DNA of 44,203 bases from JADMII01 sp036278595. GTDB taxonomy: Bacteria > Chloroflexota > Dehalococcoidia > DSTF01 > JACRBR01. How positions within the stretch are numbered: position 1 is the first letter of the stretch; each line of letters opens with the position of its first letter. The stretch is taken from positions 1 through 44,203 of the forward strand of contig DASUKS010000265.1 in NCBI GenBank assembly GCA_036278595.1, read 5' to 3'. The notes under the pieces were generated by a model that was given only the letters and a program-made list of their open reading frames with translations, did no database searches and was not told the origin of the DNA. The translations under genes were made by a program, and so were the position numbers. Below, one piece after another: positions 20,014 to 27,657 of this stretch.

Positions 20014-20023
20014 TCCCGCGACG

Positions 20024-22276
20024 CTAGGACACGAACAGCCCTTCGCGGAGCGTGCGGATGCTCGCTTCGGTGCGTGACGACGCACCCATCTTGTGCAGGA
20101 TCCGCGAGACGTGCTTGTTCACCGTAAAAACGCTCACCCCGAGCCTGAGCGCGATCTCCTTGTCCGAAGCGCCGTGCGCCATCAACTCCAGCACCGCGAC
20201 CTCTCGGAACGTCAGCCCGTAGAGGTTCTGCTGCACCACCTTCGGGCGCCGGCCGCCGTTCTCACCGCCTTCCGTCATCCCGATCGCCCACTGCTCGGCG
20301 GACCGATCCCGCAGCACCATCAGTACGTCGGACGAGTCCTCCAGCGGCACGATCCGTACCTCGTACTGCCGCTCCGAGTCCTCGTACATGAGCCGCAAGT
20401 TGCAGAACACGAGTGTGTTCGCCTGCGTCGCCTCACCGATCGCCTGAAGCAGGCTCTCCGCCTGGCTATCTGGTAGGACGTCGCGGACGTTCGTGCGGAA
20501 TGAGCCGCGTGAGAGCGGCGGCACGACCGGGGCTTTTCTCGTTGGCCCCATCACCTCGATGATCTCACCGTCGCGTGTCACGCGCGCAAGTTGATCGGGG
20601 AGGCTTTCGAGGAGCGTCCGTTTCCGCGAGTCGTTCTCTCCGAGTTCACGTACGCGGTGCGCAATCCCCGTCACCTCGATATGGCGCACGACAACGCCTG
20701 CCCGGTCGACGCGCGGCGTCACCACGAACACGAAGGAGAGCGCCTCACCGTTCTCGCCCGCCGCCTCGTACGCCGCGTACGCGTGCGGCGCCGAAGTGCT
20801 CATCACCGAGCCGAGCGCGACGGCTACCTCGTGCGCGGACGCATCGCCCGCGGCCGCCGTTCTGCAATCTTCGACGAACCGGTCTCCGGTCGCCGCGGCG
20901 CGGAGGCACGGGTGCGCTCCGGCGATTCGCGCGCGGTCGTTCCACTGCTGGTTGACCCATACGACCGTCCCGCTGCCGTCCAGTACGAGGATCCCTGCCC
21001 CGACCGATTCGAGGATCGTAGCGGCGAGTGCCGACTTCTCCGTGAGTTCGTCTTCCCGTCGCTTCTGCTCGCCCATGTCGGTCGCAGTGAGCAGCAGCAC
21101 CGACGAACCGTCCACCGTCATCGCCCTGCTGCGCACCTCGAGCGCACGCTCGCCGCCGCCGCGCGCCCGCAGCCGGATCATGGTCTTCCCGCGCTTCGCC
21201 CGGCGCACCTGCTTCAGCCAGTCGCGGACGGTGAGCGAGAGGTCGGACGCACCGCGCTGCACCACAATGCGCAGCGCGAGCAGCTCTTCGCTCGTCGCGC
21301 CGGTCATCGCCTCCGCCCGGGCGTTCATGTATACCCGTTCGTCGTCGCCGATGATCGCGACGGGCAGATCGATCGAGTCGAGCACCGCGCGCGTCAATGC
21401 ACCGGCCAGCGGGGGCGGCTCTCGACCCCAGTCGTCGTCGACCGGCCGCAGCTCGCACTCGTACTCACGGCGCGCCCATCTCGCGTCCATCGAGGTCTTC
21501 AGCCTCGCGATCACCTCAGCCTGCGTTCCATCCTTCCGCGTGATCCTCACCTCGGCCTCCGCGCCCTGCGCAGCACGTGCGCCGTCCGTCGAGATCAGCG
21601 GCGCGAGCAGGTGGGTCGCGTCTGCGCGCAACTCGGCCGCGGCATAGCCGGTCAGCCGCTCAAACGCTGCGTTCGTGTACAACACGCGGGGAACGTCCGC
21701 CATGACCCAGCGTACGACGGCGTCACGCCCACCATCCGCCAGTCCGCGATACATGTCCAGCTCCGACATCATCATCATCCGCTCGAGCTCCGCGCTCGCG
21801 CGCGGCGCGACGAGGCGTAACAGCGCCTCGGCCTCGGTCACCTGGCTCGGGTGCCACAGCCGGCTATCGACGAGTCCGACGAAGCCGATCACGCGGCCTT
21901 GGGGCGCGGTGAGCGGCACCGTCATGGACGTCTTCGCGTCGAGCGGACCGAGGATTGGATCTTCGCCGGCCTCTTCCGGCGTGATGCGGTGGTAGCGCGT
22001 GCTCCCGCCTGTCAGACCGAGCCACGGCGGCTCGGCCAGGTCGATGCTGCGCCGGAGTCCGTCGCGGTCCGAATCGATAGAGATCATCAGCGCCGCCGCG
22101 TCATTGGAGCCGTCGAGCGCCGCCACGAACGCCGCCCCAATGTGCCAGCTCTCGCGAATCGTGCGCGTCAGCGTGTCGAAGTACGCCTCCCCGACCGTCG
22201 TCTGCGTCGCGACGGCGATCCGGTAGAACATCGGCTCCGCCCGCGATAGACGCTCGAGCGGCGTGGTTCCATCCAT
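20024..22276 (-). CDS. GAF/multi-PAS sensor transcriptional regulator with LuxR-type HTH
   Basis: 750 aa. Domains in order: a GAF-like domain (about 15-165, ending with SMTVPLTAPQGRVIGFVGLVDSRLW), then PAS-like repeats at about 170-290 (LYTNAAFERLTGYAAAEL), 305-405 (AIIGDDERVYMNARAEAMTG), 415-545 and 560-665. A C-terminal LuxR/GerE helix-turn-helix (about 685-745, LTFREVAVLELMAHGASDKEIA followed by VFTVNKHVSRILHKMGA) ends the protein. No receiver or kinase domain is present, so it is a one-component regulator sensing small molecules, redox or light through GAF/PAS. The start has AAGGAGG 8 nt upstream. It is divergent from the DUF1269 gene across a 606-bp region, making that cluster a candidate target. 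Confidence 0.92.
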   Translation of the reverse strand: MDGTTPLERLSRAEPMFYRIAVATQTTVGEAYFDTLTRTIRESWHIGAAFVAALDGSNDAAALMISIDSDRDGLRRSIDLAEPPWLGLTGGSTRYHRITPEEAGEDPILGPLDAKTSMTVPLTAPQGRVIGFVGLVDSRLWHPSQVTEAEALLRLVAPRASAELERMMMMSELDMYRGLADGGRDAVVRWVMADVPRVLYTNAAFERLTGYAAAELRADATHLLAPLISTDGARAAQGAEAEVRITRKDGTQAEVIARLKTSMDARWARREYECELRPVDDDWGREPPPLAGALTRAVLDSIDLPVAIIGDDERVYMNARAEAMTGATSEELLALRIVVQRGASDLSLTVRDWLKQVRRAKRGKTMIRLRARGGGERALEVRSRAMTVDGSSVLLLTATDMGEQKRREDELTEKSALAATILESVGAGILVLDGSGTVVWVNQQWNDRARIAGAHPCLRAAATGDRFVEDCRTAAAGDASAHEVAVALGSVMSTSAPHAYAAYEAAGENGEALSFVFVVTPRVDRAGVVVRHIEVTGIAHRVRELGENDSRKRTLLESLPDQLARVTRDGEIIEVMGPTRKAPVVPPLSRGSFRTNVRDVLPDSQAESLLQAIGEATQANTLVFCNLRLMYEDSERQYEVRIVPLEDSSDVLMVLRDRSAEQWAIGMTEGGENGGRRPKVVQQNLYGLTFREVAVLELMAHGASDKEIALRLGVSVFTVNKHVSRILHKMGASSRTEASIRTLREGLFVS

Positions 22277-22882
22277 CGTCGCAGCCTCCTTGAGATTTGT
22301 TATGACCTACGCGGACCGTGCGATTCGCGATGTCGGGAGTCTGAGCGTAACGGAGATCAACCACACCCTGTGAGGTGAGGATTAGGCGTTACACATGGTT
22401 ATTGTCTGCTACATCCGACCCGGTTTGTCTTACTGCGCGCGATGTTCGTTCGTGCGCCCGCGACCGCGTCGGCGCGCATCATCTCGCTTATGTCGCGGGC
22501 CGGGCATTATGCGCACGCGCGCGGACCGCGCTTCGACGGTCAGCGCAGCACAACGACGCGTACGCAAGCAGTTCGCCGCGACAACGGCGAGCATCCGCCG
22601 GCCCGCCGCGATACGCCATACGACTTCTCGATACACATCTTGGTTATGTCAATGCCCGCAACGGCACTCCACCGTATCGGCAAAAGCGCAAGCGTCCGCG
22701 CCTGTTCGGGCGGCCAAGAACTCGGTAGCGAAATGGCGAGTGCTGGCGACTCGAACGCCCGCATCAGGCGCAGATACTGCCAGCGTTCGAGGCGGCCGCT
22801 CACAGGTCTGGAAGACCGGTTGATGAGCGGCTACCTCGACCCTTCATCTTCAGCCCGAGGCGCGCAACAAGGAGGCTGCAGC
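22277..22882. other. Long intergenic region between the regulator and the DUF1269 gene (606 bp)
   Basis: Separates two divergent genes with strong ribosome-binding sites. Open frames crossing it are arginine-rich and have no ribosome-binding signal, so I do not call them. The right end contains a structured element (listed separately at 22788-22838). The left part has the AT-richer stretch GTTACACATGGTTATTGTC near 22388, which could hold a promoter, but no -35/-10 pair is convincing. No tRNA or recognisable riboswitch was found. Confidence 0.4.
22788..22838 (+). promoter_or_regulatory. Nested stem-loop in the DUF1269 gene leader
   Basis: Three nested complementary segments stack with small internal loops: CGAGG/CCTCG (22788-22792 with 22834-22838), CCGCTCA/TGAGCGG (22796-22802 with 22824-22830) and GGTCT/AGACC (22805-22809 with 22813-22817). 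The element ends about 30 nt before the AAGGAGG ribosome-binding site of the DUF1269 gene and could fold in its 5' leader. Function is unknown; it may control translation or mRNA stability. Confidence 0.4.
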
Positions 22883-23383
22883 ATGTCAGAACTCGTAGCA
22901 CTGGCGTTCGATACCCCGGACGCCGCGGAGCAGATGCGCGACCGGCTCGTGTCGCTGCAGCGTCAGCACCTGATTAGCCTGGCCGATGCGGCGGTGGTGA
23001 AACGCGCCATGGATGGCAAGGTCAAGGTCAAGCAGGCGACGAACCTCGCGGGCGCCGGCGCGCTCGGCGGCGGCTTCTGGGGGATGCTGATCGGCCTGCT
23101 CTTCTTCGCGCCATGGCTCGGGCTCGCCGTCGGCGCCGTGACCGGTGCGCTCGCGGGCAAGTTCAGCGACATCGGCGTCGACGACAAGTTCATCAAGGAC
23201 GTCGGCAGCACGATCAAGCCCGGTAACTCCGCACTCTTCCTTCTCGTCGACCAGGTGACCCCGGACCGCGTGATGGAAGAGCTAAAGGATTTCCAGGGCG
23301 CGAAGGTCATCAAGACCTCGCTCAGCAAGGAGCAGGAGCAGCGGCTGAAGGACGCCTTCGGCGCAGAAGAAGACGCCGCCTAA
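22883..23383 (+). CDS. DUF1269-family glycine-zipper membrane protein (first copy)
   Basis: 166 aa from the ATG at 22883, preceded by AAGGAGG; the longer open frame to 22442 is rejected as unlike the family. The layout is typical of DUF1269: an N-terminal alpha/beta half (ELVALAFDTPDAAEQMRDRL), the segment DGKVKVKQ, a central glycine-rich hydrophobic hairpin (about 53-93, LAGAGALGGGFWGMLIGLL) and a C-terminal half with NSALFLLVDQVTPDRVMEEL. A second family member lies at 24176-24679. The glycine zipper suggests membrane insertion or oligomerisation; physiological role is unknown. It is divergent from the LuxR-PAS regulator. Confidence 0.87.
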   Translation: MSELVALAFDTPDAAEQMRDRLVSLQRQHLISLADAAVVKRAMDGKVKVKQATNLAGAGALGGGFWGMLIGLLFFAPWLGLAVGAVTGALAGKFSDIGVDDKFIKDVGSTIKPGNSALFLLVDQVTPDRVMEELKDFQGAKVIKTSLSKEQEQRLKDAFGAEEDAA

Positions 23384-23646
23384 TCCCTGCCAGCGGCGCG
23401 GCGCGGGCCCCCGACTCTCCAGGACTCCTTCCCCGCGCCGCGCCGGTGCAACATCGCGCACGTCCACACGTCCCGCCGAAGAGCGCGGCCCGAAACCCGC
23501 AAGACCCACGACACAACGATGCACACACACGGCAATGATCTGCCACGACGTGAATAGCTATTAGGAATTGTTGTGCCATACCGCCGCTCGAAGAATGAAG
23601 CGGAGGCGAACACTACACCCAATCGCCTTCCGAGGAGATGCGGACG

Positions 23647-24114
23647 ATGAGCAGCGCAAGCCGCGGATACGACGAGTACGGCCGATATCGCGATGTCACA
23701 CCGCCGGGAGAGATGGCCCCGAATCCGGTGGACCGGATTCTGAACGGATGGACGGCGTTCTCCGGCGTGATGCTGTTGCTCGCCGGATGCTTCGGCGCGG
23801 TGAACGGCGTCATCGCGCTGCTGAACAGCCACGTCTACGTCCCGACGCAGGAGGGCGCGATCCTCTTTGACTTCACGCAGTGGGGATGGATCCATGTGAT
23901 CGGCGGCGGGTTCGTCGCACTCATCGGGATTGTGGTCATGAGTACCGGGGCGACGTGGGCGCGCGTGCTCGGCATCCTCGCCGCGCTGCTCCAGGCGATC
24001 GGCATGGTGGCATTCATCCAGGCCTACCCGTTCTGGACGATCGCGACCATCGCGCTCGATGTCACGGTGATCTACGGCCTGCTCGTCTCGCCGTACCGGA
24101 TGCAGCAAATGTAG
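23647..24114 (+). CDS. DUF7144-like four-helix membrane protein
   Basis: 155 aa from the ATG at 23647, which has GAGGAG 9 nt upstream; the in-frame ATG at 23638 directly abuts that motif and is unlikely. Four helices are visible: WTAFSGVMLLLAGCFGAVNG, WGWIHVIGGGFVALIGIVVM, ARVLGILAALLQAIGMVAFI and FWTIATIALDVTVIYGLLVS. The pattern GW..F.G..L...G.....G..AL plus DF..WGW.H...G matches the DUF7144 family, frequent in Actinomycetota and Chloroflexota and of unknown function. It sits between two DUF1269 genes on the same strand. Confidence 0.8.
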   Translation: MSSASRGYDEYGRYRDVTPPGEMAPNPVDRILNGWTAFSGVMLLLAGCFGAVNGVIALLNSHVYVPTQEGAILFDFTQWGWIHVIGGGFVALIGIVVMSTGATWARVLGILAALLQAIGMVAFIQAYPFWTIATIALDVTVIYGLLVSPYRMQQM

Positions 24115-24175
24115 AAACACGTCGGCCCCGCACGCCGCAAACGAACTGAACGCCCAGCACCAGGAGGAGAATCCA

Positions 24176-24679
24176 ATGACCACAACCGAATCCGGCATCG
24201 ACCTCTTCATCGCCGAATACGATGACCCGTCGATGGCCGACAGCAACTGGGATCAGATCAAGCAGCTCGCGAAGGACGATGTGATCGACGTCGAGGGGCT
24301 GCTGCTCCTGAGCCGCGACGCGAACGGGAAGCTGAAGGTGAAGGACGACGCCCACGACGTAAAGAAGGGCGCCAAGGTCGGGGCAGTGGCCGGCGCTGTC
24401 GTTGGCCTCATCTTCCCGCCATCGATCATCGGCGGCGCAATCGTTGGCGCTGCGGCCGGCGGCGGGATCGGTGCGCTCCGCTCCCGCGGCAAGAAGCACG
24501 ACATCAAGGAGAACGTCGAGGAGGTGCTCCCGCCCAACAGCTCCGGGATCGTCGTGCTCTTCAGAGAGCGCTGGGTCGAGGATGTGGAATCCGCCCTGGC
24601 AGACGCCGACAACCTCAAGAAGCACGAGATCGATGAGGGCAGCGCCGCATCCGTCAAGTCCGCCGTCGAGAGCCTCTAG
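24176..24679 (+). CDS. DUF1269-like glycine-zipper membrane protein (second copy)
   Basis: 167 aa, with AGGAGGAG upstream of the ATG. It has the family plan: an N-terminal alpha/beta segment (GIDLFIAEYDDPSMADSNW), DANGKLKVKDDAHDVKKGAK, a glycine/alanine-rich hydrophobic hairpin (about 64-100, VGAVAGAVVGLIF and GGAIVGAAAGGGIG) and a C-terminal half with NSSGIVVLFRERWVEDVE. It is only distantly similar to the copy at 22883-23383, so recent tandem duplication is unlikely. A terminator-like hairpin lies about 40 bp past the stop. Confidence 0.85.
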   Translation: MTTTESGIDLFIAEYDDPSMADSNWDQIKQLAKDDVIDVEGLLLLSRDANGKLKVKDDAHDVKKGAKVGAVAGAVVGLIFPPSIIGGAIVGAAAGGGIGALRSRGKKHDIKENVEEVLPPNSSGIVVLFRERWVEDVESALADADNLKKHEIDEGSAASVKSAVESL

Positions 24680-24717
24680 TAGCTCACATCCCACACGTAC
24701 CGACGCTCCAAACGCAG

Positions 24718-24746
24718 GCGGGTCCGCTTCTGAGAAGCGGGCCCGC
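24718..24746 (+). terminator. Terminator-like hairpin after the second DUF1269 gene
   Basis: GCGGGTCCGCTTC (24718-24730) pairs with GAAGCGGGCCCGC (24734-24746) over 13 bp, with one mispair, around a TGA loop. It lies about 40 bp past the stop at 24679. The downstream sequence (GTTGCGTCGTCC) is only mildly U-rich, so efficiency is uncertain. Confidence 0.6.
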
Positions 24747-24883
24747 GTTGCGTCGTCCGCACACACGTGCGATGCAAGCCTCACTCAGGATGCGCGATGC
24801 TGTCGTCTCGATGCGCCCGACGCCCCACTCCCCGACGTAGCGGCGAGCCGTGCGCTCGACGCCCACAGACCATCGCCCGCACA

Positions 24884-24954
24884 CGAGCGCTCGCCGGCGG
24901 CCATCAGCACGCGCATCTTGCACGATCACTACGACGGCGGCCGGCGAGCGCTCG
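24884..24954. repeat. 15-bp perfect inverted repeat with 41-bp spacer
   Basis: CGAGCGCTCGCCGGC (24884-24898) is repeated in inverted orientation as GCCGGCGAGCGCTCG (24940-24954). The first ten bases of the left arm are themselves a palindrome (CGAGCGCTCG). The spacer has no open frame. A transposon remnant, long hairpin or paired protein-binding sites are possible; no transposase or target duplication is visible. Confidence 0.6.
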
Positions 24955-24976
24955 CGTGCTCGCTGCAACAACAAAC

Positions 24977-25001
24977 GACCGGCAGAACTCGTCTGCCGGT
25001 C
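24977..25001 (-). terminator. Intrinsic terminator for the SHOCT/DUF6325/DUF2550-like operon
   Basis: GACCGGCAGA (24977-24986) pairs perfectly with TCTGCCGGTC (24992-25001) around a 5-nt loop. Read on the minus strand the stem is followed by GTTTGTTGTTG, a T-rich tail, so it fits an intrinsic terminator for the minus-strand genes ending at 25068. Confidence 0.75.
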
Positions 25002-25067
25002 GCTGCTCCCATCGGTTCGATGGTTGTGCGGCGATTATGCGATGTGCCCCGGGCGCCCGGTGGGCGG

Positions 25068-25346
25068 TTAGATCCCGAGGATCGCCTTCTTCTTCGACTG
25101 AAACTCCTGCTCCGTGATCACGCCCTGCGCCTTGAGCTGTGCGAGGCGTTCCAACTCCGCCGTGTAGTCCGGCTCAGCCGCGGGCGCGTACGACTGCGTC
25201 GCCATCGCCTGCTGCTCATTCTCGGCGGACCATCGGTCGTACTGGCGCTTCTGCACGCGGCCGCTCACCGCCGTGGCGGTGCCCGCCACGACCGCCGTGG
25301 TCGCTGCCGCGCGGATCAGTCCCGGCCCTCGTCTTCTCATCATCAT
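25068..25346 (-). CDS. SHOCT-domain small membrane-associated protein
   Basis: 92 aa from the first of three consecutive ATG codons at 25346; GGAGG lies 8 nt upstream and the longer open frame is rejected as shadow of the DUF6325 gene. A basic start (MMMRRR) leads into a hydrophobic segment (LIRAAATTAVVAGTATAVSG), and the C-terminus is a canonical SHOCT domain: ELERLAQLKAQGVITEQEF followed by KKKAILG. It overlaps the DUF6325 gene by 4 bp (ATGA), so it is translationally coupled and the last gene of a three-gene operon. It differs from the PLDc_N-SHOCT paralogues in having a single hydrophobic segment. Confidence 0.85.
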   Translation of the reverse strand: MMMRRRGPGLIRAAATTAVVAGTATAVSGRVQKRQYDRWSAENEQQAMATQSYAPAAEPDYTAELERLAQLKAQGVITEQEFQSKKKAILGI

Positions 25347-25786
25347 GACTTCGATCCTCCCGCGGCCTCCGCGTACTGGAGCGCCGCATCGACCACCTGA
25401 TACGGCACACGCTCGAGGTCGAGCAACACGCCGCCTGCCTCGCGGATCGCGCCCTTCAGCTTCGTCGCCCAGACGTCCTCCCACACGAGCACCGCGGCCG
25501 ACGAATCGGGATCGAGTTCCTCGCCCACCGCCAGGAGGTCGTCTTCGCTGATGAGCTGACCTGCCTCCGCCTCCACCGCCCGGAACGCCTTGCCGATGTC
25601 CGACTCTTCGTCCTCCAGCTCGGTCGCGAAGACGCTGCCCTCTTCATCCTTCATGACGAAGGCGAGATCCAGCACTCGAATCGTGCCCGCATCCGTAAGC
25701 GCGCTGAGCGCGGGCGCGATCGTGCCGTCGAGCCTGTTATGAGGGAACGCCACCACCATGTATTCAACCGGTCCGACTTCGTTCAT
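25343..25786 (-). CDS. DUF6325-family protein
   Basis: 147 aa, soluble, acidic. The sequence follows the DUF6325 pattern closely: GPVEYMVVAFPHNRLDGTIAP, GTIRVLDLAFVMKDEEG, a central AGQLISEDDLLAVGEELDPDS and SAAVLVWEDVWATKLKGAIR. The fold seems to be related to the flanking halves of DUF1269 proteins, without the glycine zipper. Function is unknown. It overlaps both neighbours by 4 bp (ATGA at each junction), forming an operon with the DUF2550-like gene upstream and the SHOCT gene downstream. Confidence 0.85.
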   Translation of the reverse strand: MNEVGPVEYMVVAFPHNRLDGTIAPALSALTDAGTIRVLDLAFVMKDEEGSVFATELEDEESDIGKAFRAVEAEAGQLISEDDLLAVGEELDPDSSAAVLVWEDVWATKLKGAIREAGGVLLDLERVPYQVVDAALQYAEAAGGSKS

Positions 25787-26313
25787 CGTCGTAACTCCTG
25801 CTCCTTTCGTTCCTCGCTCTGTCTCTGCGCCCGTTTGACGAGCCGTGCCAGGTCCTCGAGCATGCGCGGATCTCTCCGCGTGCCGCGGACCGCGCGCGGC
25901 CGGACAAACGGCTCCAGCAGCCTCTCGCGGTCGCGCCGTGCGGCCGCCACCTCGATTACCGCACCGCCCTCAAGCCAGACTGTCATCACGAGCGGGTACA
26001 ACCCGAGGCCCGGCGCCTGGCGCGACTCCATATCGGACAGTCGGTAGCGGACGGTGGTGACTTCGAGCGCCCGAACGCGTGATAGTGTGATCCCGCTCCA
26101 CACGAGCAACACGTCGCGGACCCATCGTGCATACGCCGCGCTCTGTGCGAATTCGCGGCGCAAGCCCTCGACATCGCCCGATACCGCACGCACCGCGCAG
26201 CGGAACGTCCGCGGCGCGGTTCGCACCTGGCGCCGGTGGATCTGCACGGCGCTCAATGTCAGCGTGCTGATCGCGGCCGCGATGCCGCACAGGAGGATGA
26301 GCGAGGCCAGCAC
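25783..26313 (-). CDS. DUF2550-like single-pass membrane protein
   Basis: 176 aa from a GTG at 26313 with AGAGGTGA just upstream. An N-terminal helix (LASLILLCGIAAAISTLTLSA) anchors a soluble domain that starts TFRCAVR and continues through YARWVRDVLLVWSGITLSRV, ALEVTTVRYRLSDME and VIEVAAARRDRERLLEPF, resembling the actinobacterial DUF2550 layout. The C-terminus is charged and probably helical. Function is unknown; first gene of the operon with the DUF6325 and SHOCT genes. Confidence 0.7.
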   Translation of the reverse strand: MLASLILLCGIAAAISTLTLSAVQIHRRQVRTAPRTFRCAVRAVSGDVEGLRREFAQSAAYARWVRDVLLVWSGITLSRVRALEVTTVRYRLSDMESRQAPGLGLYPLVMTVWLEGGAVIEVAAARRDRERLLEPFVRPRAVRGTRRDPRMLEDLARLVKRAQRQSEERKEQELRR

Positions 26314-26671
26314 GTCACCTCTCGCGATACGTGAATTCGCCGTGGCGAGTCACACCCGGGCGTGTCGCATGCACCGGCACGGCTTTCGCAGTATCGGCGT
26401 CGCGTTCGCCGGGGCACGTCGCGAGGAGTCGCCATTCGCGTACCGAGTTGTAAGAGTGGTACGCCAGCCGCGGACGACGTCGGAGACGCACACCCGGCGT
26501 CTCCCTCCAGCCGCTCGCGCGTACTGAACATCTGCCGCCTTCCGTCGCAACTCTTGCGATGCGCCGCACCGGGGCCGCTGGCTACGTTCATACTGGCCGG
26601 CGCATCGCATCGCGTCCATCTCCCGTGGAGCTCTGCGACTGGCCCGCCATCAACAAACGAGGTGAGCGCGC
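26314..26671. other. Intergenic region between divergent genes (358 bp)
   Basis: Upstream region of the minus-strand DUF2550-like operon and the plus-strand PLDc_N-SHOCT gene. An AT-richer stretch (CCGAGTTGTAAGAGTGGTACG, 26440-26460) may hold a promoter. Reading frames through it are compositionally biased and lack ribosome-binding sites. No RNA gene or repeat was found. Confidence 0.4.
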
Positions 26672-27001
26672 ATGGATTGGGGTTCGTTCTGGTCGATTCT
26701 CTTCGTCATGTTCATCATGGTTCCGCTGATCCTGGTCTGGTTCTTCGCGATCGTCGATCTCTTCTTACGCCCGGATCTCCGTGGCGTCTCGAAAGTGCTC
26801 TGGCTCTTCGGCATCATCTTCTTTCCCGTCCTCGGGACGCTCGTCTACCTGATCACCAAGCCGGCCTACCCGATGCCCCGTAACCCCCAGCCGGCCGAGG
26901 TCGCGGGAACGCTGACCCAGTTGAAGTCGATGCACACAGCGGGCGTTCTCAACGATCAGCAGTACGAAGCGCAGCGCGCACGTCTGCTGGCCGCAGCCTG
27001 A
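26672..27001 (+). CDS. PLDc_N-SHOCT small membrane protein (paralogue C)
   Basis: 109 aa with GAGGTGA about 7 nt before the ATG. Two helices (VMFIMVPLILVWFFAIVDLF and KVLWLFGIIFFPVLGTLVYL) are followed by a proline-containing linker and a SHOCT tail (LTQLKSMHTAGVLNDQQYEA). It is collinear with the genes at 13221-13577 and 15168-15497; it lies about 11 kb away on the opposite strand, so the copies are dispersed rather than tandem. The lipoprotein gene starts 21 bp downstream and is likely co-transcribed. Confidence 0.87.
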   Translation: MDWGSFWSILFVMFIMVPLILVWFFAIVDLFLRPDLRGVSKVLWLFGIIFFPVLGTLVYLITKPAYPMPRNPQPAEVAGTLTQLKSMHTAGVLNDQQYEAQRARLLAAA

Positions 27002-27022
27002 GGACACCGAGAGGAGAGCGAT

Positions 27023-27577
27023 ATGAGATCGCGACGACGCCTGGTATGCACCATGACGGCAGCGCTGATGGTGATGGCCCTCGCCGCTGCAAGTTGCGGC
27101 GGCGGCAGCTCATCGGACAACACGCCGACGACGGGCCCGACAACGACGTCGGCCGGTTCGGCGACGGCAGCCGGCGGCGTGGCAGGCGCGGCGACGACGC
27201 CCGGCGCATCCGAAAGCGGCACGCCGAATGATGCCGCGCGGCAACAGCTCTGCGCGTCGATCGATCAGTTCCGTGATTCGCTCGGCGCGATCACTTCGAG
27301 CCGCAGCCTCGACGATATTCAGGCGGCCGCGATGCAGACGAAGGCATCCGCTCAGAACTTGAAGTCGGCCGCGCAGCAGGCGCACGCGTCAGGTTCGGAG
27401 CGGCTCGATTCGGCGCTCGACGACTTCACGTCGTCAATCGACCAGGCGACATCCGGTGACCAGCCCGTCACCCAGACGATCACCGCCGTTACGAGCGCCG
27501 TCACGAAGATCCAGTCGTCCCTCCAGCAGGTGCAGCAGACGAACTGCTCCAGCGCGGCGGCGACGGCCACCCCGTAG
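27023..27577 (+). CDS. Predicted secreted lipoprotein with Thr/Ser/Gly-rich linker
   Basis: 184 aa. A basic start and hydrophobic core (RRRLVCTMTAALMVMALAAAS) end in a lipobox-like AASC with Cys25, so lipid attachment after signal peptidase II cleavage is likely. Residues 26-65 form a low-complexity Gly/Thr/Ala/Ser linker. The mature domain (about 66-178) is helical with a regular pattern of polar residues (QLCASIDQFRDSLGAI, AMQTKASAQNLKSAAQQAH), looks coiled-coil-like, and has two cysteines (at QLC and TNC) that could form a disulfide. GAGAGGAGAG precedes the start. It probably forms a transcription unit with the PLDc_N-SHOCT gene. No named family recognised. Confidence 0.8.
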   Translation: MRSRRRLVCTMTAALMVMALAAASCGGGSSSDNTPTTGPTTTSAGSATAAGGVAGAATTPGASESGTPNDAARQQLCASIDQFRDSLGAITSSRSLDDIQAAAMQTKASAQNLKSAAQQAHASGSERLDSALDDFTSSIDQATSGDQPVTQTITAVTSAVTKIQSSLQQVQQTNCSSAAATATP

Positions 27578-27657
27578 CGATACGCCGTGTACGCGGCTGG
27601 GCGTGTGAACGCTCGCATAGCATGACTGCCTTGAATCGCAGTTGGGTGCAAGTCGGG

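Larger units (their letters stand above)
24680..25067. other. Convergent intergenic region with three inverted repeats (388 bp)
   Basis: Lies between convergent genes. It contains a terminator-like hairpin at 24718-24746, a widely spaced perfect inverted repeat (24884-24898 with 24940-24954) and a second terminator hairpin at 24977-25001. No ribosome-binding site or conserved-looking open frame was found in it. Confidence 0.6.
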
